Part shown: one piece after another, positions 48,640 through 57,649 of the stretch
Numbering within the stretch: position 1 is the first letter of the stretch
How the letters are laid out: every line of letters begins with the position of its first letter
Assembly (NCBI GenBank): GCA_025934955.1
Contig: JAICWE010000003.1
Span: 1-64,000, forward strand
From: Gemmatimonadales bacterium
GTDB lineage: Bacteria; Gemmatimonadota; Gemmatimonadetes; Gemmatimonadales; GWC2-71-9
Direction of reading: 5' to 3'
Length of the DNA stretch: 64,000 bases
Position numbers and translations under genes: made by a program
Notes under the pieces: model-generated
The model's database searches: none
Seen by the model: only the letters and a program-made list of their open reading frames with translations
Told to the model about the DNA's origin: nothing

Positions 48640-50942
48640 GGTCCGCCTCCCGGCGACACGCCGGCGGCGGCCACCGGCCAGTCGTAGAGCACGCGGTAGA
48701 GCGCCTGGTTGCGGCTGATGATGCGCACGTAGTCGCGGGTCTCGGCGAACGGGATTCGCTCGGCGAAGAGCTCAGGGTCGCCGGCGCCGGTACGGGTCTT
48801 CCACTTCTCGACCCGACTCGCACCCGCATTGTACGCGGCGAGGATCTCGACCGGCTCGCTGTAGCGTCCGACCAGCTCGCGCAGGTGCGCCGCGCCGAGC
48901 TGGAGGTTCACGTCGGCCTGGTAGAGCAGCACCGGGTCCCACACCGGGAAGCCGAGGGTCTGCGCCACCGCCCGCCCGACGTCGGGCATCACCTGCATCA
49001 GACCACGCGCGCCGGCGCCGGAGGTCGCGCGCGGATCGAACATCGACTCCTGGCGGATCAGCGCGGCGACCAACGTCGGATCCAGCCCGCGTTCCTCGGT
49101 CTCGGCGAGCAGCGCGTCGCGGCGCGCCAGCGGATAGAGCAGCCGATAGACGCGCGCGTCGGGAATCGCGCCTTGCGCCAGTGCGCGGCGGGCGAGCTGG
49201 ATCGACGCGACCGAGCGGCCGCGCGCCCGGAGCGCCGCCGCGGTGGCGAGCATGCGCTCGACCGACACATCGGCCGCGCGGGCCATGGCGTCGTACTCCC
49301 AGCCGGCTTCGACGTCCATGCCGACCTGCTCCAGCTCCGCGGCGCGGGCCAGCGCGCTGTCGAGGCCCGGAAACGCGGCGAAGCTGTCGGGCGCGGCGGC
49401 GGGAGTCCAGGTCGGCAGGCCGAGGCGCTGCTCGCTCGCGCCGACGTAGTAGGACTGCGGATCACCGGCGGCGAGCAGGCGCCACGCGGCGCGCGCGCGA
49501 GCGGTGTCGCCCGACCCGGCCCATGCGCGGCCGGCCCAGTAGCGCGCGCCCGCGGCTTCGTCGCTGCGCGGATACCGCCGCGCCAGCGTGTCGAACTCGG
49601 CGGCCGCGGCGCGGCGCTGCCCGGCGGTGTAGGCGATCAACGCCGCGCGGAAGCGCGCGGTCGGCGCGTAGCGGTTCGTGGGATAACGGCGCGCCAGCTC
49701 GCGAAGCTGCTTCCGCGCCCTGGCGTCGTGCCGATCGTCGGCCGAGAGGTCGGCGAGCAGATAGAGCGCGGCGGCGGCGGCGGTCGTGTCATGTGAGAAC
49801 CGCTTGCCGATCCGGCCGAGCGCGGCGCGGCCGGCGTCGAGCTTGCCGTCGCGCACGAGCGCGCGCGCGCGACCGTACGCAGCCAGCGCGGCGAGCGGGC
49901 GCGGCCGGGCGACGAGGGCGTACTGCCTGGCCGCGTCACCATAGCGTCCCAGCCGGGTGAGCACATCGCCCGCGTCGAGGTGATCCTGCGCGTCGCCGAG
50001 TCCGGCGGCGAAGGCGCGGGTGTAACCGTCGCCGGCGCGGGACAGCGGCCCGATGGACGTCAGCGCGCGCGCGACCGCGAGCTCCGCCTCGGGCGGAAGC
50101 TGCGGGTACTTGCCGTCGAGCGTCTGGATCACCTGCCGGGTCGCGGAAGTGCCGGGATGCGCGGCCACGTACGCGACCAGGGTGTCGCGGATGAGGACCG
50201 ATGCGGCGCTGTCGTGCGCCAGCCCGGCGCGCAGCGCGAGCGAAGCGGGCACGGCGCCGAGCTGCTCGTAGTGCGTGGCAGCCGCGGCGGAGTCACCGGC
50301 GCGCTCGAGGGCGGCGGCCTCGGTCCATCCGATGCGCGCCCGCGGCGCCGACTGCGTGAGGTCGGCATAGAGTCGTGCGCGCGCGCCGCTGTCGTGCCGC
50401 ACCGTCGCGCCCCGCAAGACCAGCCACTCCGCGATCGCCGGCAGGCCCACGGCCGCACGGGCGTACGCATCGGCGGCGGCGCTGTCGGCCCGGAGCCGAT
50501 CGAGTGCGCGGGCCAGCAGCACGAGGGAGCGGGCGCGGTGCTCGCCTTCGCGTGCCGCGGCGACGGCGGCTTGCGCATCGGCGAGCGCCACGGTGTCACG
50601 GCCCAACTCGAGATCGGCGCGCGCGAGCAGCGTCCGGCCGGCGCCGTCCTCCAACGCGTCGAGCCAGCTCTCGCGCTCGAGCAGGTCGCGCACCTCGCGC
50701 CAGCCGTTCCATGCGGCCGCGGCGCGTGCGCCCAGCAACACCGCGTCCGGCGTGCGTCGGCTCGAATCGCTCAGGACCTGCGCGAGTATGCGGCTGGCCC
50801 GCCACGGCTGGCCGTGGGCGAGTGCATCGGCGGCGGCCGCGACCGTGCTGTCGCCGCGCACGATCGGTCTCGGGCGCAGGCTGACGGATGCCGCGGGACG
50901 AGCACCGAAGAGGACGACGGGCAGCAGGAGCAGTGCGCGCAT
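48636..50942 (-). CDS. Soluble lytic murein transglycosylase
   Basis: 768 residues from the ATG at 50940-50942, which gives a clean signal peptide (RALLLLPVVLFGARPAAS). A long alpha-helical superhelical region with TPR-like repeats (about 30-590) precedes the C-terminal SLT domain (about 605-760): catalytic Glu in IRQESMFDPRA, then GARGLMQVMP, LGAAHLRELV and AAYNAGASRV. It cleaves peptidoglycan glycan strands in the periplasm, forming 1,6-anhydromuramic ends. It lies between two hybrid kinase genes and is coupled to the downstream one. Confidence 0.93.
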   Translation of the reverse strand: MRALLLLPVVLFGARPAASVSLRPRPIVRGDSTVAAAADALAHGQPWRASRILAQVLSDSSRRTPDAVLLGARAAAAWNGWREVRDLLERESWLDALEDGAGRTLLARADLELGRDTVALADAQAAVAAAREGEHRARSLVLLARALDRLRADSAAADAYARAAVGLPAIAEWLVLRGATVRHDSGARARLYADLTQSAPRARIGWTEAAALERAGDSAAAATHYEQLGAVPASLALRAGLAHDSAASVLIRDTLVAYVAAHPGTSATRQVIQTLDGKYPQLPPEAELAVARALTSIGPLSRAGDGYTRAFAAGLGDAQDHLDAGDVLTRLGRYGDAARQYALVARPRPLAALAAYGRARALVRDGKLDAGRAALGRIGKRFSHDTTAAAAALYLLADLSADDRHDARARKQLRELARRYPTNRYAPTARFRAALIAYTAGQRRAAAAEFDTLARRYPRSDEAAGARYWAGRAWAGSGDTARARAAWRLLAAGDPQSYYVGASEQRLGLPTWTPAAAPDSFAAFPGLDSALARAAELEQVGMDVEAGWEYDAMARAADVSVERMLATAAALRARGRSVASIQLARRALAQGAIPDARVYRLLYPLARRDALLAETEERGLDPTLVAALIRQESMFDPRATSGAGARGLMQVMPDVGRAVAQTLGFPVWDPVLLYQADVNLQLGAAHLRELVGRYSEPVEILAAYNAGASRVEKWKTRTGAGDPELFAERIPFAETRDYVRIISRNQALYRVLYDWPVAAAGVSPGGGP

Positions 50943-50981
50943 GACGATCCGGGTAGCGTGGGGCGGCACCGCCGGCCGCGG

Positions 50982-52553
50982 CTACCCCGGATCGTCGCCG
51001 GCGCTCGAGTCGAGCACGTCGCGGATGCTGCGCGCGAGCGTCTCGGGGGTGAACGGCTTGGCGAGGAAGCGAGAGCCGCGCGGCAGCGGCTCGTGGCGCG
51101 GGGCCGCCGCATCGGCGTACCCCGACATGAAGAGAATCTGCACGCCCGGACGCCGGGATGCGAGCCGGGCCGCCAACTCGATGCCGCTGCTGCGGGGGAG
51201 CACCACGTCGGTGAGCACCAGGTCAATGTCCCCGGCGTGATCCTGGGAGAGTCGGACGGCCTCGTCCGGCCCGCGCGCGCTCAGCACCGCGTAGCCCAGC
51301 CGCCGGAGCACCCGCTCGGCGATCGGGCGCACCTGCTCGTCGTCCTCCACCAGCAGGATCGTCTCGCTGCCGCCGTGCAGCGCGCCCGGGCCGCCCGTCG
51401 AGTTGCGGGGGCGCCGGGCATCCACCGCGCGCGGCAGGTAGATTGTGAAGCAGCTCCCTTCGTCCACCTCACTCTTCACGTCGATCGCCCCCCCGGCCTG
51501 GCGCACCACGCCATAGACGGTGGCGAGCCCGAGGCCGGTGCCGTGTCCGCGCGCCTTGGTCGTGTAGAATGGCTCGAACAGACGGCTCCGGGTCGCGGCG
51601 TCCATGCCGGTGCCGGTGTCGCGTACGGCCAGGGTGACGTATGAGCCGGCGGCGGCGCGCAGCCCGAAGCGCTCGAGCGGCCGGTCGAGCACCGCGTTCG
51701 CCGTGGCGATTGCCACCGCGCCGCCGCGAGGGAGCGCGTCGCGGGCGTTCACCACGAGGTTGAGGAGCACCTGCTCGACGTGTGCGCGGTCGCCCCGGAT
51801 GGCCCAGAGATCGGCGCCGCGGTCCACGGTCAGCTCGACGTCTTCGCCGATCACCCGCTCGAGCAGACGAAGCAGATCGCCGACCACGAGATTGAGGTCG
51901 AGCAGCGCGGGATCCGGCGCCTGTCGCCGGGAGAAGGCAAGGAGCTGCCCGGTCAGCACCGCGGCGCGCTGCACGGCGACCGCGATCTGCCTCACATCGT
52001 CGCGAGCTGCATGGTCGGCGTCCAGCTCGCGCAGCGCCAGGTCGGAGTAGCCCCGGATTGCGGTGAGCAGGTTGTTGAAGTCGTGGGCGACACCGCTCGC
52101 GATCAGGCCGAGGGCTTCCATCTTCTGCGCGTGCCGGAACTGCTCCTCCAGCTCGCGCCTGGCGGTGAGGTCCGCAGCCGCGACGACCAGCGCGGAGACG
52201 TAGCCCTCGCGGTCCCTCACTGGCGTGATGGCGACCTCGGTCGGAAAGACGGTGCCGTCACGCCGCCACGCGCGGCCCTCGCCCCACCAGCCGTCGCCCC
52301 GGCACACCCGGTCCAGGATGCCGTCGGACTCGTCCCGGGCGACGTCGGCGAGCGCCACCTGAAAGATGTTCCGCCCCTGCAGCTCCACCGCGGGCCGGCC
52401 ATACAACTCGGTGGCAGCGCGATTGCAGGCGGTGACGGTTCCATCCAGCTCACCGGTGAGCACCGCCTCGCTCAAGGTCGCGAGCACGCCCTCGTGCAGC
52501 AGCTGCAACTCGGCCAGCTGCCGCTCGAGGGACGTTGTCTGGACCTGCGGCAT
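50982..52553 (-). CDS. Hybrid sensor histidine kinase, PAS with C-terminal receiver
   Basis: 523 residues from the ATG at 52551-52553 (GGGAG six bases upstream; a GTG at 52586 is an alternative). A PAS domain (about 20-140), histidine acceptor [20 protein letters not shown] (about 160), HATPase ([33 protein letters not shown]) and a receiver (about 400-520) with phospho-Asp in [13 protein letters not shown]. No membrane segment. The same architecture as the kinase at 45391-48639, in reduced form. It is 39 nt upstream of the transglycosylase and probably in one operon. Confidence 0.92.
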   Translation of the reverse strand: MPQVQTTSLERQLAELQLLHEGVLATLSEAVLTGELDGTVTACNRAATELYGRPAVELQGRNIFQVALADVARDESDGILDRVCRGDGWWGEGRAWRRDGTVFPTEVAITPVRDREGYVSALVVAAADLTARRELEEQFRHAQKMEALGLIASGVAHDFNNLLTAIRGYSDLALRELDADHAARDDVRQIAVAVQRAAVLTGQLLAFSRRQAPDPALLDLNLVVGDLLRLLERVIGEDVELTVDRGADLWAIRGDRAHVEQVLLNLVVNARDALPRGGAVAIATANAVLDRPLERFGLRAAAGSYVTLAVRDTGTGMDAATRSRLFEPFYTTKARGHGTGLGLATVYGVVRQAGGAIDVKSEVDEGSCFTIYLPRAVDARRPRNSTGGPGALHGGSETILLVEDDEQVRPIAERVLRRLGYAVLSARGPDEAVRLSQDHAGDIDLVLTDVVLPRSSGIELAARLASRRPGVQILFMSGYADAAAPRHEPLPRGSRFLAKPFTPETLARSIRDVLDSSAGDDPG

Positions 52554-52688
52554 GCGGGACTCCCGGGACCGTGTTGGGCCGGCCACGTGCCGGTCCGTGC
52601 ACGCTATCCCGGAGACATGGGTGCGACAGTGACGCGGCCGGGGGGCCGCGGTGTGACGAGGGGAACCTATTTTCCGGGAGCCGCTTCG

Positions 52689-53141
52689 GTGCGCCTGCGC
52701 CGCTGCTCTTCACTCATGTTCGCCGCCCTGCTCGCCGGCTGCGCGCCCGCGCTCCACGGCGCGGCACCGGTCCCGCTCAATGCCGCCTGGGCCATCGAGC
52801 CGCCGGCGGTGTACGCGGAATGGTGGAACCGCACCGAGCAGTGCAGCGGCCGCACCGGCGACTTCACCCGGGTCGAGTTCTACGCCGTGGCGGACTGGCA
52901 CGGCCAGATCTACCTCGGCTCGCAGCGCGCCGAGGCGTGGTGGGTGCGGCGCGGCAACCGGATCTATCTCCCGGAGAGCGCGCTCCTGCGCGAGCAGCTG
53001 GTGCGGCACGAGATGCTGCACGCCCTGACGCACGATGCGCATCACCCGGCGGATCTCTTCGTCCGCCGCTGCCGGGTGCTGTCGGAGGCGACGTGGGCCG
53101 ACTCCTCCGCGGAGCAGCCCGGACGCCTCGCCACCGAGTAG
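52689..53141 (+). CDS. Small lipoprotein with HExxH motif
   Basis: 150 residues from a GTG (52689) with GGGAG eight bases upstream; an ATG at 52716 would shorten the signal. The N-terminus (RLRR, hydrophobic stretch, LLAGC) is a lipoprotein signal. The mature domain carries HEMLHALTHD (about 116), an HExxH zinc-protease motif, plus two further cysteines (about 56 and 134) that could pair. No family is recognised. It could be a minimal metalloprotease or a non-catalytic zinc protein. It sits alone on the plus strand, 43 nt before the aldehyde dehydrogenase gene. Confidence 0.72.
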   Translation: MRLRRCSSLMFAALLAGCAPALHGAAPVPLNAAWAIEPPAVYAEWWNRTEQCSGRTGDFTRVEFYAVADWHGQIYLGSQRAEAWWVRRGNRIYLPESALLREQLVRHEMLHALTHDAHHPADLFVRRCRVLSEATWADSSAEQPGRLATE

Positions 53142-53183
53142 CGCGCGGTCCTCCGCTATCTTGCCGGAAGCGGGAGGACGACG

Positions 53184-54548
53184 ATGAGCATCGCGACGAT
53201 CAACCCGGCGACGGGCGAGCGGCTGAAGAGCTTCGCCGCGCTCGACGCCGCGGGTGTGGACCAGCGCATCGGGCGCGCGGCGGCGGCGTTCGAACAGTGG
53301 CGCAGCACCGACGTGAGAGAACGCTGCCGGCTGATGCTCCGCGCCGCCGAGGTGCTGGAGGGCGAGCGCGACGCGCTGGGCCGATTGATGACGCTGGAGA
53401 TGGGCAAGCCGATCGGCCCCGCACGCGACGAAGCGGCCAAGTCGGCAACGGCGTGCCGCTACTATGCCGAGCGGGGCGCCGCGTTCCTCGCCGACGAGCA
53501 GGTCGAGACCGAGGCGTCGCGAAGCTGGATCCGCTACCAGCCGCTCGGGCCGGTGCTCGCCATCATGCCCTGGAACTTTCCCTTCTGGCAGGTCTTCCGC
53601 TTCGCCGCGCCGGCGCTCGTGGCCGGCAACGTCGGGCTCCTCAAGCATGCGTCCAACGTCCCGCAATGCGCCCTCGCCATCGAGGACGTCTTCCGTCGCG
53701 CGGGATTTCCGGTGGATGTCTTCCAGTCGTTGCTCGCCGGCACCGATCTGGTGCCCCGCATCATCCAGGACCCGCGAGTGGCGGCGGTGACGCTCACCGG
53801 GAGCACCGGCGCCGGAAGCGCGGTGGCGGCGGAGGCGGGCCGCGCCATCAAGAAGACGGTGCTCGAGCTCGGCGGGAGCGATCCCTTCGTCGTGCTGCCG
53901 ACCGCCGATCTGGAGAAGGCGGTGCGCACCGCGGTTTCGGCGCGCACGGTCAACAACGGCCAGAGCTGCATCGCGGCGAAGCGGTTCATCGTGCACGAGA
54001 GCATCGCGGACGAGTTCGAGCGGCGTTTCACCGCCGCGATGGCCGCGCTCGTCGTCGGCGACCCGATGGACGAGGCGACGCAGATCGGACCCCTGGCGAC
54101 CGAGGATCAGGCCCGTGCCGTCGAGCGGCAGGTGCGCGAATCGGTCGCGGCGGGCGCGCGGCTCCTCACCGGTGGGCGGCGGCTGCCCGGCCCCGGCTGG
54201 TACTACGCGCCGACAGTACTCGCCGACATTCCCACCGGCTCGCCGGCGGATATGGAAGAGGTCTTCGGCCCCGTTGCCCTGCTGCACCGGGCGCGCGACG
54301 CGGAGGACGCGATCCGGATCGCCAACGGCACACCGTTCGGCCTCGGCGCCAGCGCGTGGACTCGCGACCCGGTGGAAGAGCGGCGGCTGATCGACGGGCT
54401 CGCCAGTGGCATGGTGTTCATCAACGCGATGGTCGCGTCCCACCCGGCGCTGCCGTTCGGCGGCATCAAGCAGTCCGGCTACGGCCGCGAGCTTGGCGCG
54501 CTCGGCATCAAGGAGTTCGTCAACGCGAAGACGGTGTGGGTGGCCTGA
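53184..54548 (+). CDS. NAD(P)-dependent aldehyde dehydrogenase, succinate-semialdehyde type
   Basis: 454 residues, the short SSADH (YneI/Sad) length. It oxidises an aldehyde to the acid. Features: N-terminal INPATGE motif, GPVLAIMPWNFPFWQ, KHASNVPQCA, cofactor-site TGSTGAGSAVAAEAG, the general-base glutamate in LELGGSDPF (about 229-237), the catalytic cysteine in NNGQSCIAAKR (about 262) and PFGGIKQSGYGRE. The motif order and length match succinate semialdehyde dehydrogenases, but the true substrate cannot be fixed. A GGGAGG lies upstream of the ATG. Confidence 0.92.
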   Translation: MSIATINPATGERLKSFAALDAAGVDQRIGRAAAAFEQWRSTDVRERCRLMLRAAEVLEGERDALGRLMTLEMGKPIGPARDEAAKSATACRYYAERGAAFLADEQVETEASRSWIRYQPLGPVLAIMPWNFPFWQVFRFAAPALVAGNVGLLKHASNVPQCALAIEDVFRRAGFPVDVFQSLLAGTDLVPRIIQDPRVAAVTLTGSTGAGSAVAAEAGRAIKKTVLELGGSDPFVVLPTADLEKAVRTAVSARTVNNGQSCIAAKRFIVHESIADEFERRFTAAMAALVVGDPMDEATQIGPLATEDQARAVERQVRESVAAGARLLTGGRRLPGPGWYYAPTVLADIPTGSPADMEEVFGPVALLHRARDAEDAIRIANGTPFGLGASAWTRDPVEERRLIDGLASGMVFINAMVASHPALPFGGIKQSGYGRELGALGIKEFVNAKTVWVA

Positions 54549-54551
54549 CGC

Positions 54552-54884
54552 TCAGGGGGAGATCTCGAAGATCCGCACCTCGCCCGGCTCCGCGCCCGTC
54601 GAACGCCGGCATCGTCTCTCCTGCGCCGTCGAGCGCGTAGCTCGTCGCATGCCGGCCCGGTCGCCGCAACGCGAGCTCCAGCGTCGGCGCGGCCGTCCGG
54701 TCCCAGACGACGAGAATCTGCGCCGGCCGGCCGCCGCCCATTCCGGCGTGTAGCCGATGTACGGCCGCAGCGCGACGCCGTCGCGCGCCGCCAGCGCCAC
54801 GAATTGCGTGAGCCAGCCGAAGTCATAGCGCCCGCGCTCCGGCTCGTAGTCGTCCCAGCCGAAGCTGCCGCGCCAGGTGCGGCA
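54552..54884 (-). pseudogene. Remnant of a glycoside hydrolase gene
   Basis: The minus strand holds pieces of one protein split over two frames. The upstream piece (about 54884-54733) reads WRGSFGWDDYEPERGRYDF, then LRPYIGYTPEWA, like the N-terminal barrel of a family-39/42-type glycoside hydrolase. The middle piece (about 54735-54610) is in another frame (ILVVWDRTAAPTLELALRRP) and resembles a C-terminal beta domain. The last piece returns to the first frame (AEPGEVRIFEIS, then stop at 54552-54554). Most of the gene, including a catalytic core, is missing, so it is a decayed fragment. The family name is tentative. Confidence 0.6.
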
Positions 54885-54906
54885 CGGCTCAGGGGAGGGG
54901 CGACGG

Positions 54907-55638
54907 CTAGCGGCGCATCTTGCTCAGCAGCCGGAGGATCTCGAGGTAGAGCCACACCAGCGTCACCGTGAGTCCGAACGCGGCGAACCACTCGAACTCC
55001 GCCGGCGCGCGGCCGACGCCCTGCTCGATCAGGTCGAAGTCGAGGATCAGGTTGAACGCGGCGAGCGCGGTGACGAACAGCGAGAAGCCGATGCCGATGA
55101 TGCCGCCCTCGTACAGGAACGGGATCCGGAGCCCGAACAGCCCCATCACGAACGCGATCACGTAGAACGCCATGACTGACACGGTGCAGGAGACCACGAT
55201 CGTCTTGAACCGCTCGGTGGCGCGCAGCACGCCGGTGCGGTAGAGCACCAGCATGACCGCGAACGTCGCCATCGTAAGCATCACGGCCTGCACCGGGAGC
55301 CCGCGGTAGCGGGCATTGAACATCGCGGAGATCGCGCCGAGGAAGAGGCCCTCGAGCACGGCGTAGATCGGCGCGGTGTAGCGCGCGTGCTCCGGCCGGA
55401 AGCTGGTGTAGATCGCCACGCCGAACCCGCCGAGCACGCCGACCAGCAGCAGCGTGCCGAGGTCGGCGCCGGCGGTGAGCGACGACGCACGCGACCAGGC
55501 GTACGATGCCGCGGCAACGAGCAGGCAGAAGAGCGCGCCCGTCTTGGCGATGGTGCCGCCGATCGTCATCGTCGCGCCCGACGTGCGGGCCTCGGCGAAT
55601 CCGGCGCGGGTGAGAACCGGGTTGCTGGACGTGGCCAT
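54907..55638 (-). CDS. Bax inhibitor-1/YccA family membrane protein
   Basis: 243 residues from the ATG at 55636-55638, with AGGAGAG five bases upstream. A polar N-terminus is followed by seven hydrophobic helices (from about 32 to 235). The family-typical stretch YEGGIIGIGFSLFVTALAAFNLILDFDLIEQG (about 165-196, abbreviated) contains the paired aspartates that form the pH-sensitive latch in bacterial BI-1 proteins. Members are calcium-leak or stress-related membrane proteins. It stands alone on the minus strand beside a glycoside hydrolase remnant. Confidence 0.88.
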   Translation of the reverse strand: MATSSNPVLTRAGFAEARTSGATMTIGGTIAKTGALFCLLVAAASYAWSRASSLTAGADLGTLLLVGVLGGFGVAIYTSFRPEHARYTAPIYAVLEGLFLGAISAMFNARYRGLPVQAVMLTMATFAVMLVLYRTGVLRATERFKTIVVSCTVSVMAFYVIAFVMGLFGLRIPFLYEGGIIGIGFSLFVTALAAFNLILDFDLIEQGVGRAPAEFEWFAAFGLTVTLVWLYLEILRLLSKMRR

Positions 55639-55750
55639 ACGCACTCTCCTCAGGCGCAAAGGCGACGTGAATGGGAACGCGGGAAATCTGCGCGGCGCAC
55701 CGTCCGCCGCGCAACCGTGCTACTACCGAGCTCCTGCCGAGGCGCGCGCC

Positions 55751-57610
55751 TCACGGCGTCAGTACGGGCAATTCAAGGTGCGACGGGTAGCGCGGCGTCC
55801 GGAACACCCGGTGGGTCTCGGCGCGGAAATCTCCCGGATGCGCGTGGAAGATGTTCGGCACCCAGGTCTGCGGGTTGCGGTCGTAGAGCGGGAACCAGGT
55901 GCTCTGCACCTGCACCATCATCCGGTGCCCACGGCGAAAGGTGTACGCCTGCTGATGCAGATCCACCGCGTAGGCCTCGACCGCGCCGGCCTTCGCCGGC
56001 ACGGGGTGCTCGAAGCTCCTGCGATAGCGGCCCCGCATGATGTCGCCGGCGACCATCAGCTCGTAGCCGCCCATCGACGGGCGGTCGGGCACCGTGTCGG
56101 GATAGACGTCGATCAGCTTGACCACCCAGTCGGCGTCGCTGCCCGTCGTGGAGGCGAAGAGCCGCGCGACCACGTCGCCGGCGATGGTGATGTCCTGATC
56201 CAGCGGGCCGGTCTGCCAGGTGAGTACGTCGGGGCGCCCATCCACGAAGCGCTGGTCCTCGGTCATCCAGCGCCGCCAGCGCGAGCCGGAGACATAGGTG
56301 CGCTCCACCGGGCGCGGCCGGTACGGCACCGGATGCGCCGGATCGGAGACGTACGCGTCGGCCGCCGCGCCGCCGGCCGCGGCCGGCGGCGGATCGAAGC
56401 CGAGCCTGCCGCCGGCCAGGAAGTAGAGATTGCGCGAGGCCTTCGCCGCGGGCCAGCGATCGAAGTCGCGCCACTGCTCGGCGCCCGCATCGTACACCGT
56501 CGCCTCGGCGAACTTGCCGTCGCCGGTGCCGTGCAGCCAGTGGGCGAACCACCGTGCCTGGAGCTGGCGGAACTCGATGCCGGTCGGCGAGTCGAACTCG
56601 GCGTTGCCCAACGCCACCCCGCTGTCGGCGAACCACTGCCCGTGATACCACGGCCCTTCGACCAGATAATTGAGCCCCGCCGAGTCGTGCCGCTCCCAGT
56701 TGACGTACGCGGCCTGCGGCCCGTACGCATCCTCCTGATCCCACCAGCCGCCGACCGTGAGCGTCGGCACCACCGTACGCGGCATGGAAAACCGGAGCGC
56801 GCGCTGCTGCCACACGCTGTCGTAGATCGGATGCGCGACGAAGCGCTGCCACGTCGGCCACGCGCCCGCGCCGACCGCGCGCGCCAGCGAGTCCAGAGTG
56901 GGGAACGAGCGGTACCAGTCGTAGGTGTCGTAGCGCCCCGGCGAAGGCGTCACCGACTCGTCCTTGCTCGCTTCCAGCATCCAGGCGTACTCCAGCCCGT
57001 AGGTCTGGCGGAACGCGCCCTGATGGAAGAAGTCGTCGCCCATCCAGGTGTCGCCCATCGGCGCCTGCGGACTGATCGCCTTGAGCGCCGGATGCGGGTC
57101 GATGCCCGCGACCGCGGCGAGCCAGCCGGGGTACGAGATGCCGAAGATGCCGACGCGCCCGTTGTTGCCCGGGACGTGCTTCACCAGCCAGTCGATCGTG
57201 TCGTAGGTGTCGCTGCTCTCGTCGTGCGCCGCCGGGTCGCTCTTGTCACGCGGCGGATGGTTCATCACGAAGTCGCCTTCGGAGCGGAAGCGGCCGCGGA
57301 TGTCCTGCTCCACCAGGATGTAGCCGTCGGCCATCAGCTCCTTCATCCCGGTCGCGAACGTGGCGCCCTTGCCCCAGTTGTAGGCGCTGTAGGGCGTGCG
57401 GATCATCAGGATCGGCAGCGGCGCCGTCGCGTGCTTCGGCGTGAGGATGACGGTGAAGAGGTGCGCGCCGTCGCGCACCGGAATCATCTCCTCGCGGCGA
57501 TCGAACGCCGTGTCCACCGAGGCCGGTGCCGCGCTCTGCGCCGCTGCGCGCGAAGGAACGGCGAAGGCGGTCATGGCGACGGTCGCGACGACGAACGAGT
57601 ACAATCGCAT
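55751..57610 (-). CDS. CocE/NonD family hydrolase, alpha-amino acid ester hydrolase-like
   Basis: 619 residues with a signal peptide (about 1-25), so exported. Alpha/beta-hydrolase core with nucleophile GISYPGWLAA (Ser about 154), acid in GGWWDQEDAYG (about 295) and histidine in EGPWYHGQW (about 328), then a C-terminal jelly-roll domain (about 400-619) typical of peptidase S15/CocE enzymes. The DPHPALKAISPQAPMGD segment and WMGDDFFHQGAFRQ closely resemble alpha-amino acid ester hydrolases known from Xanthomonas and Acetobacter, which act on amino acid esters and some beta-lactams. Whether this one does is unknown. Confidence 0.9.
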   Translation of the reverse strand: MRLYSFVVATVAMTAFAVPSRAAAQSAAPASVDTAFDRREEMIPVRDGAHLFTVILTPKHATAPLPILMIRTPYSAYNWGKGATFATGMKELMADGYILVEQDIRGRFRSEGDFVMNHPPRDKSDPAAHDESSDTYDTIDWLVKHVPGNNGRVGIFGISYPGWLAAVAGIDPHPALKAISPQAPMGDTWMGDDFFHQGAFRQTYGLEYAWMLEASKDESVTPSPGRYDTYDWYRSFPTLDSLARAVGAGAWPTWQRFVAHPIYDSVWQQRALRFSMPRTVVPTLTVGGWWDQEDAYGPQAAYVNWERHDSAGLNYLVEGPWYHGQWFADSGVALGNAEFDSPTGIEFRQLQARWFAHWLHGTGDGKFAEATVYDAGAEQWRDFDRWPAAKASRNLYFLAGGRLGFDPPPAAAGGAAADAYVSDPAHPVPYRPRPVERTYVSGSRWRRWMTEDQRFVDGRPDVLTWQTGPLDQDITIAGDVVARLFASTTGSDADWVVKLIDVYPDTVPDRPSMGGYELMVAGDIMRGRYRRSFEHPVPAKAGAVEAYAVDLHQQAYTFRRGHRMMVQVQSTWFPLYDRNPQTWVPNIFHAHPGDFRAETHRVFRTPRYPSHLELPVLTP

Positions 57611-57649
57611 CCTGGCTCCGGAAACGGGGTGATGACGTCGGACGATTCG

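Noticed and set aside
55741-55754. Palindrome near the CocE-like stop as a terminator
   Set aside because: Very short stem and it overlaps the coding end; nothing supports termination.
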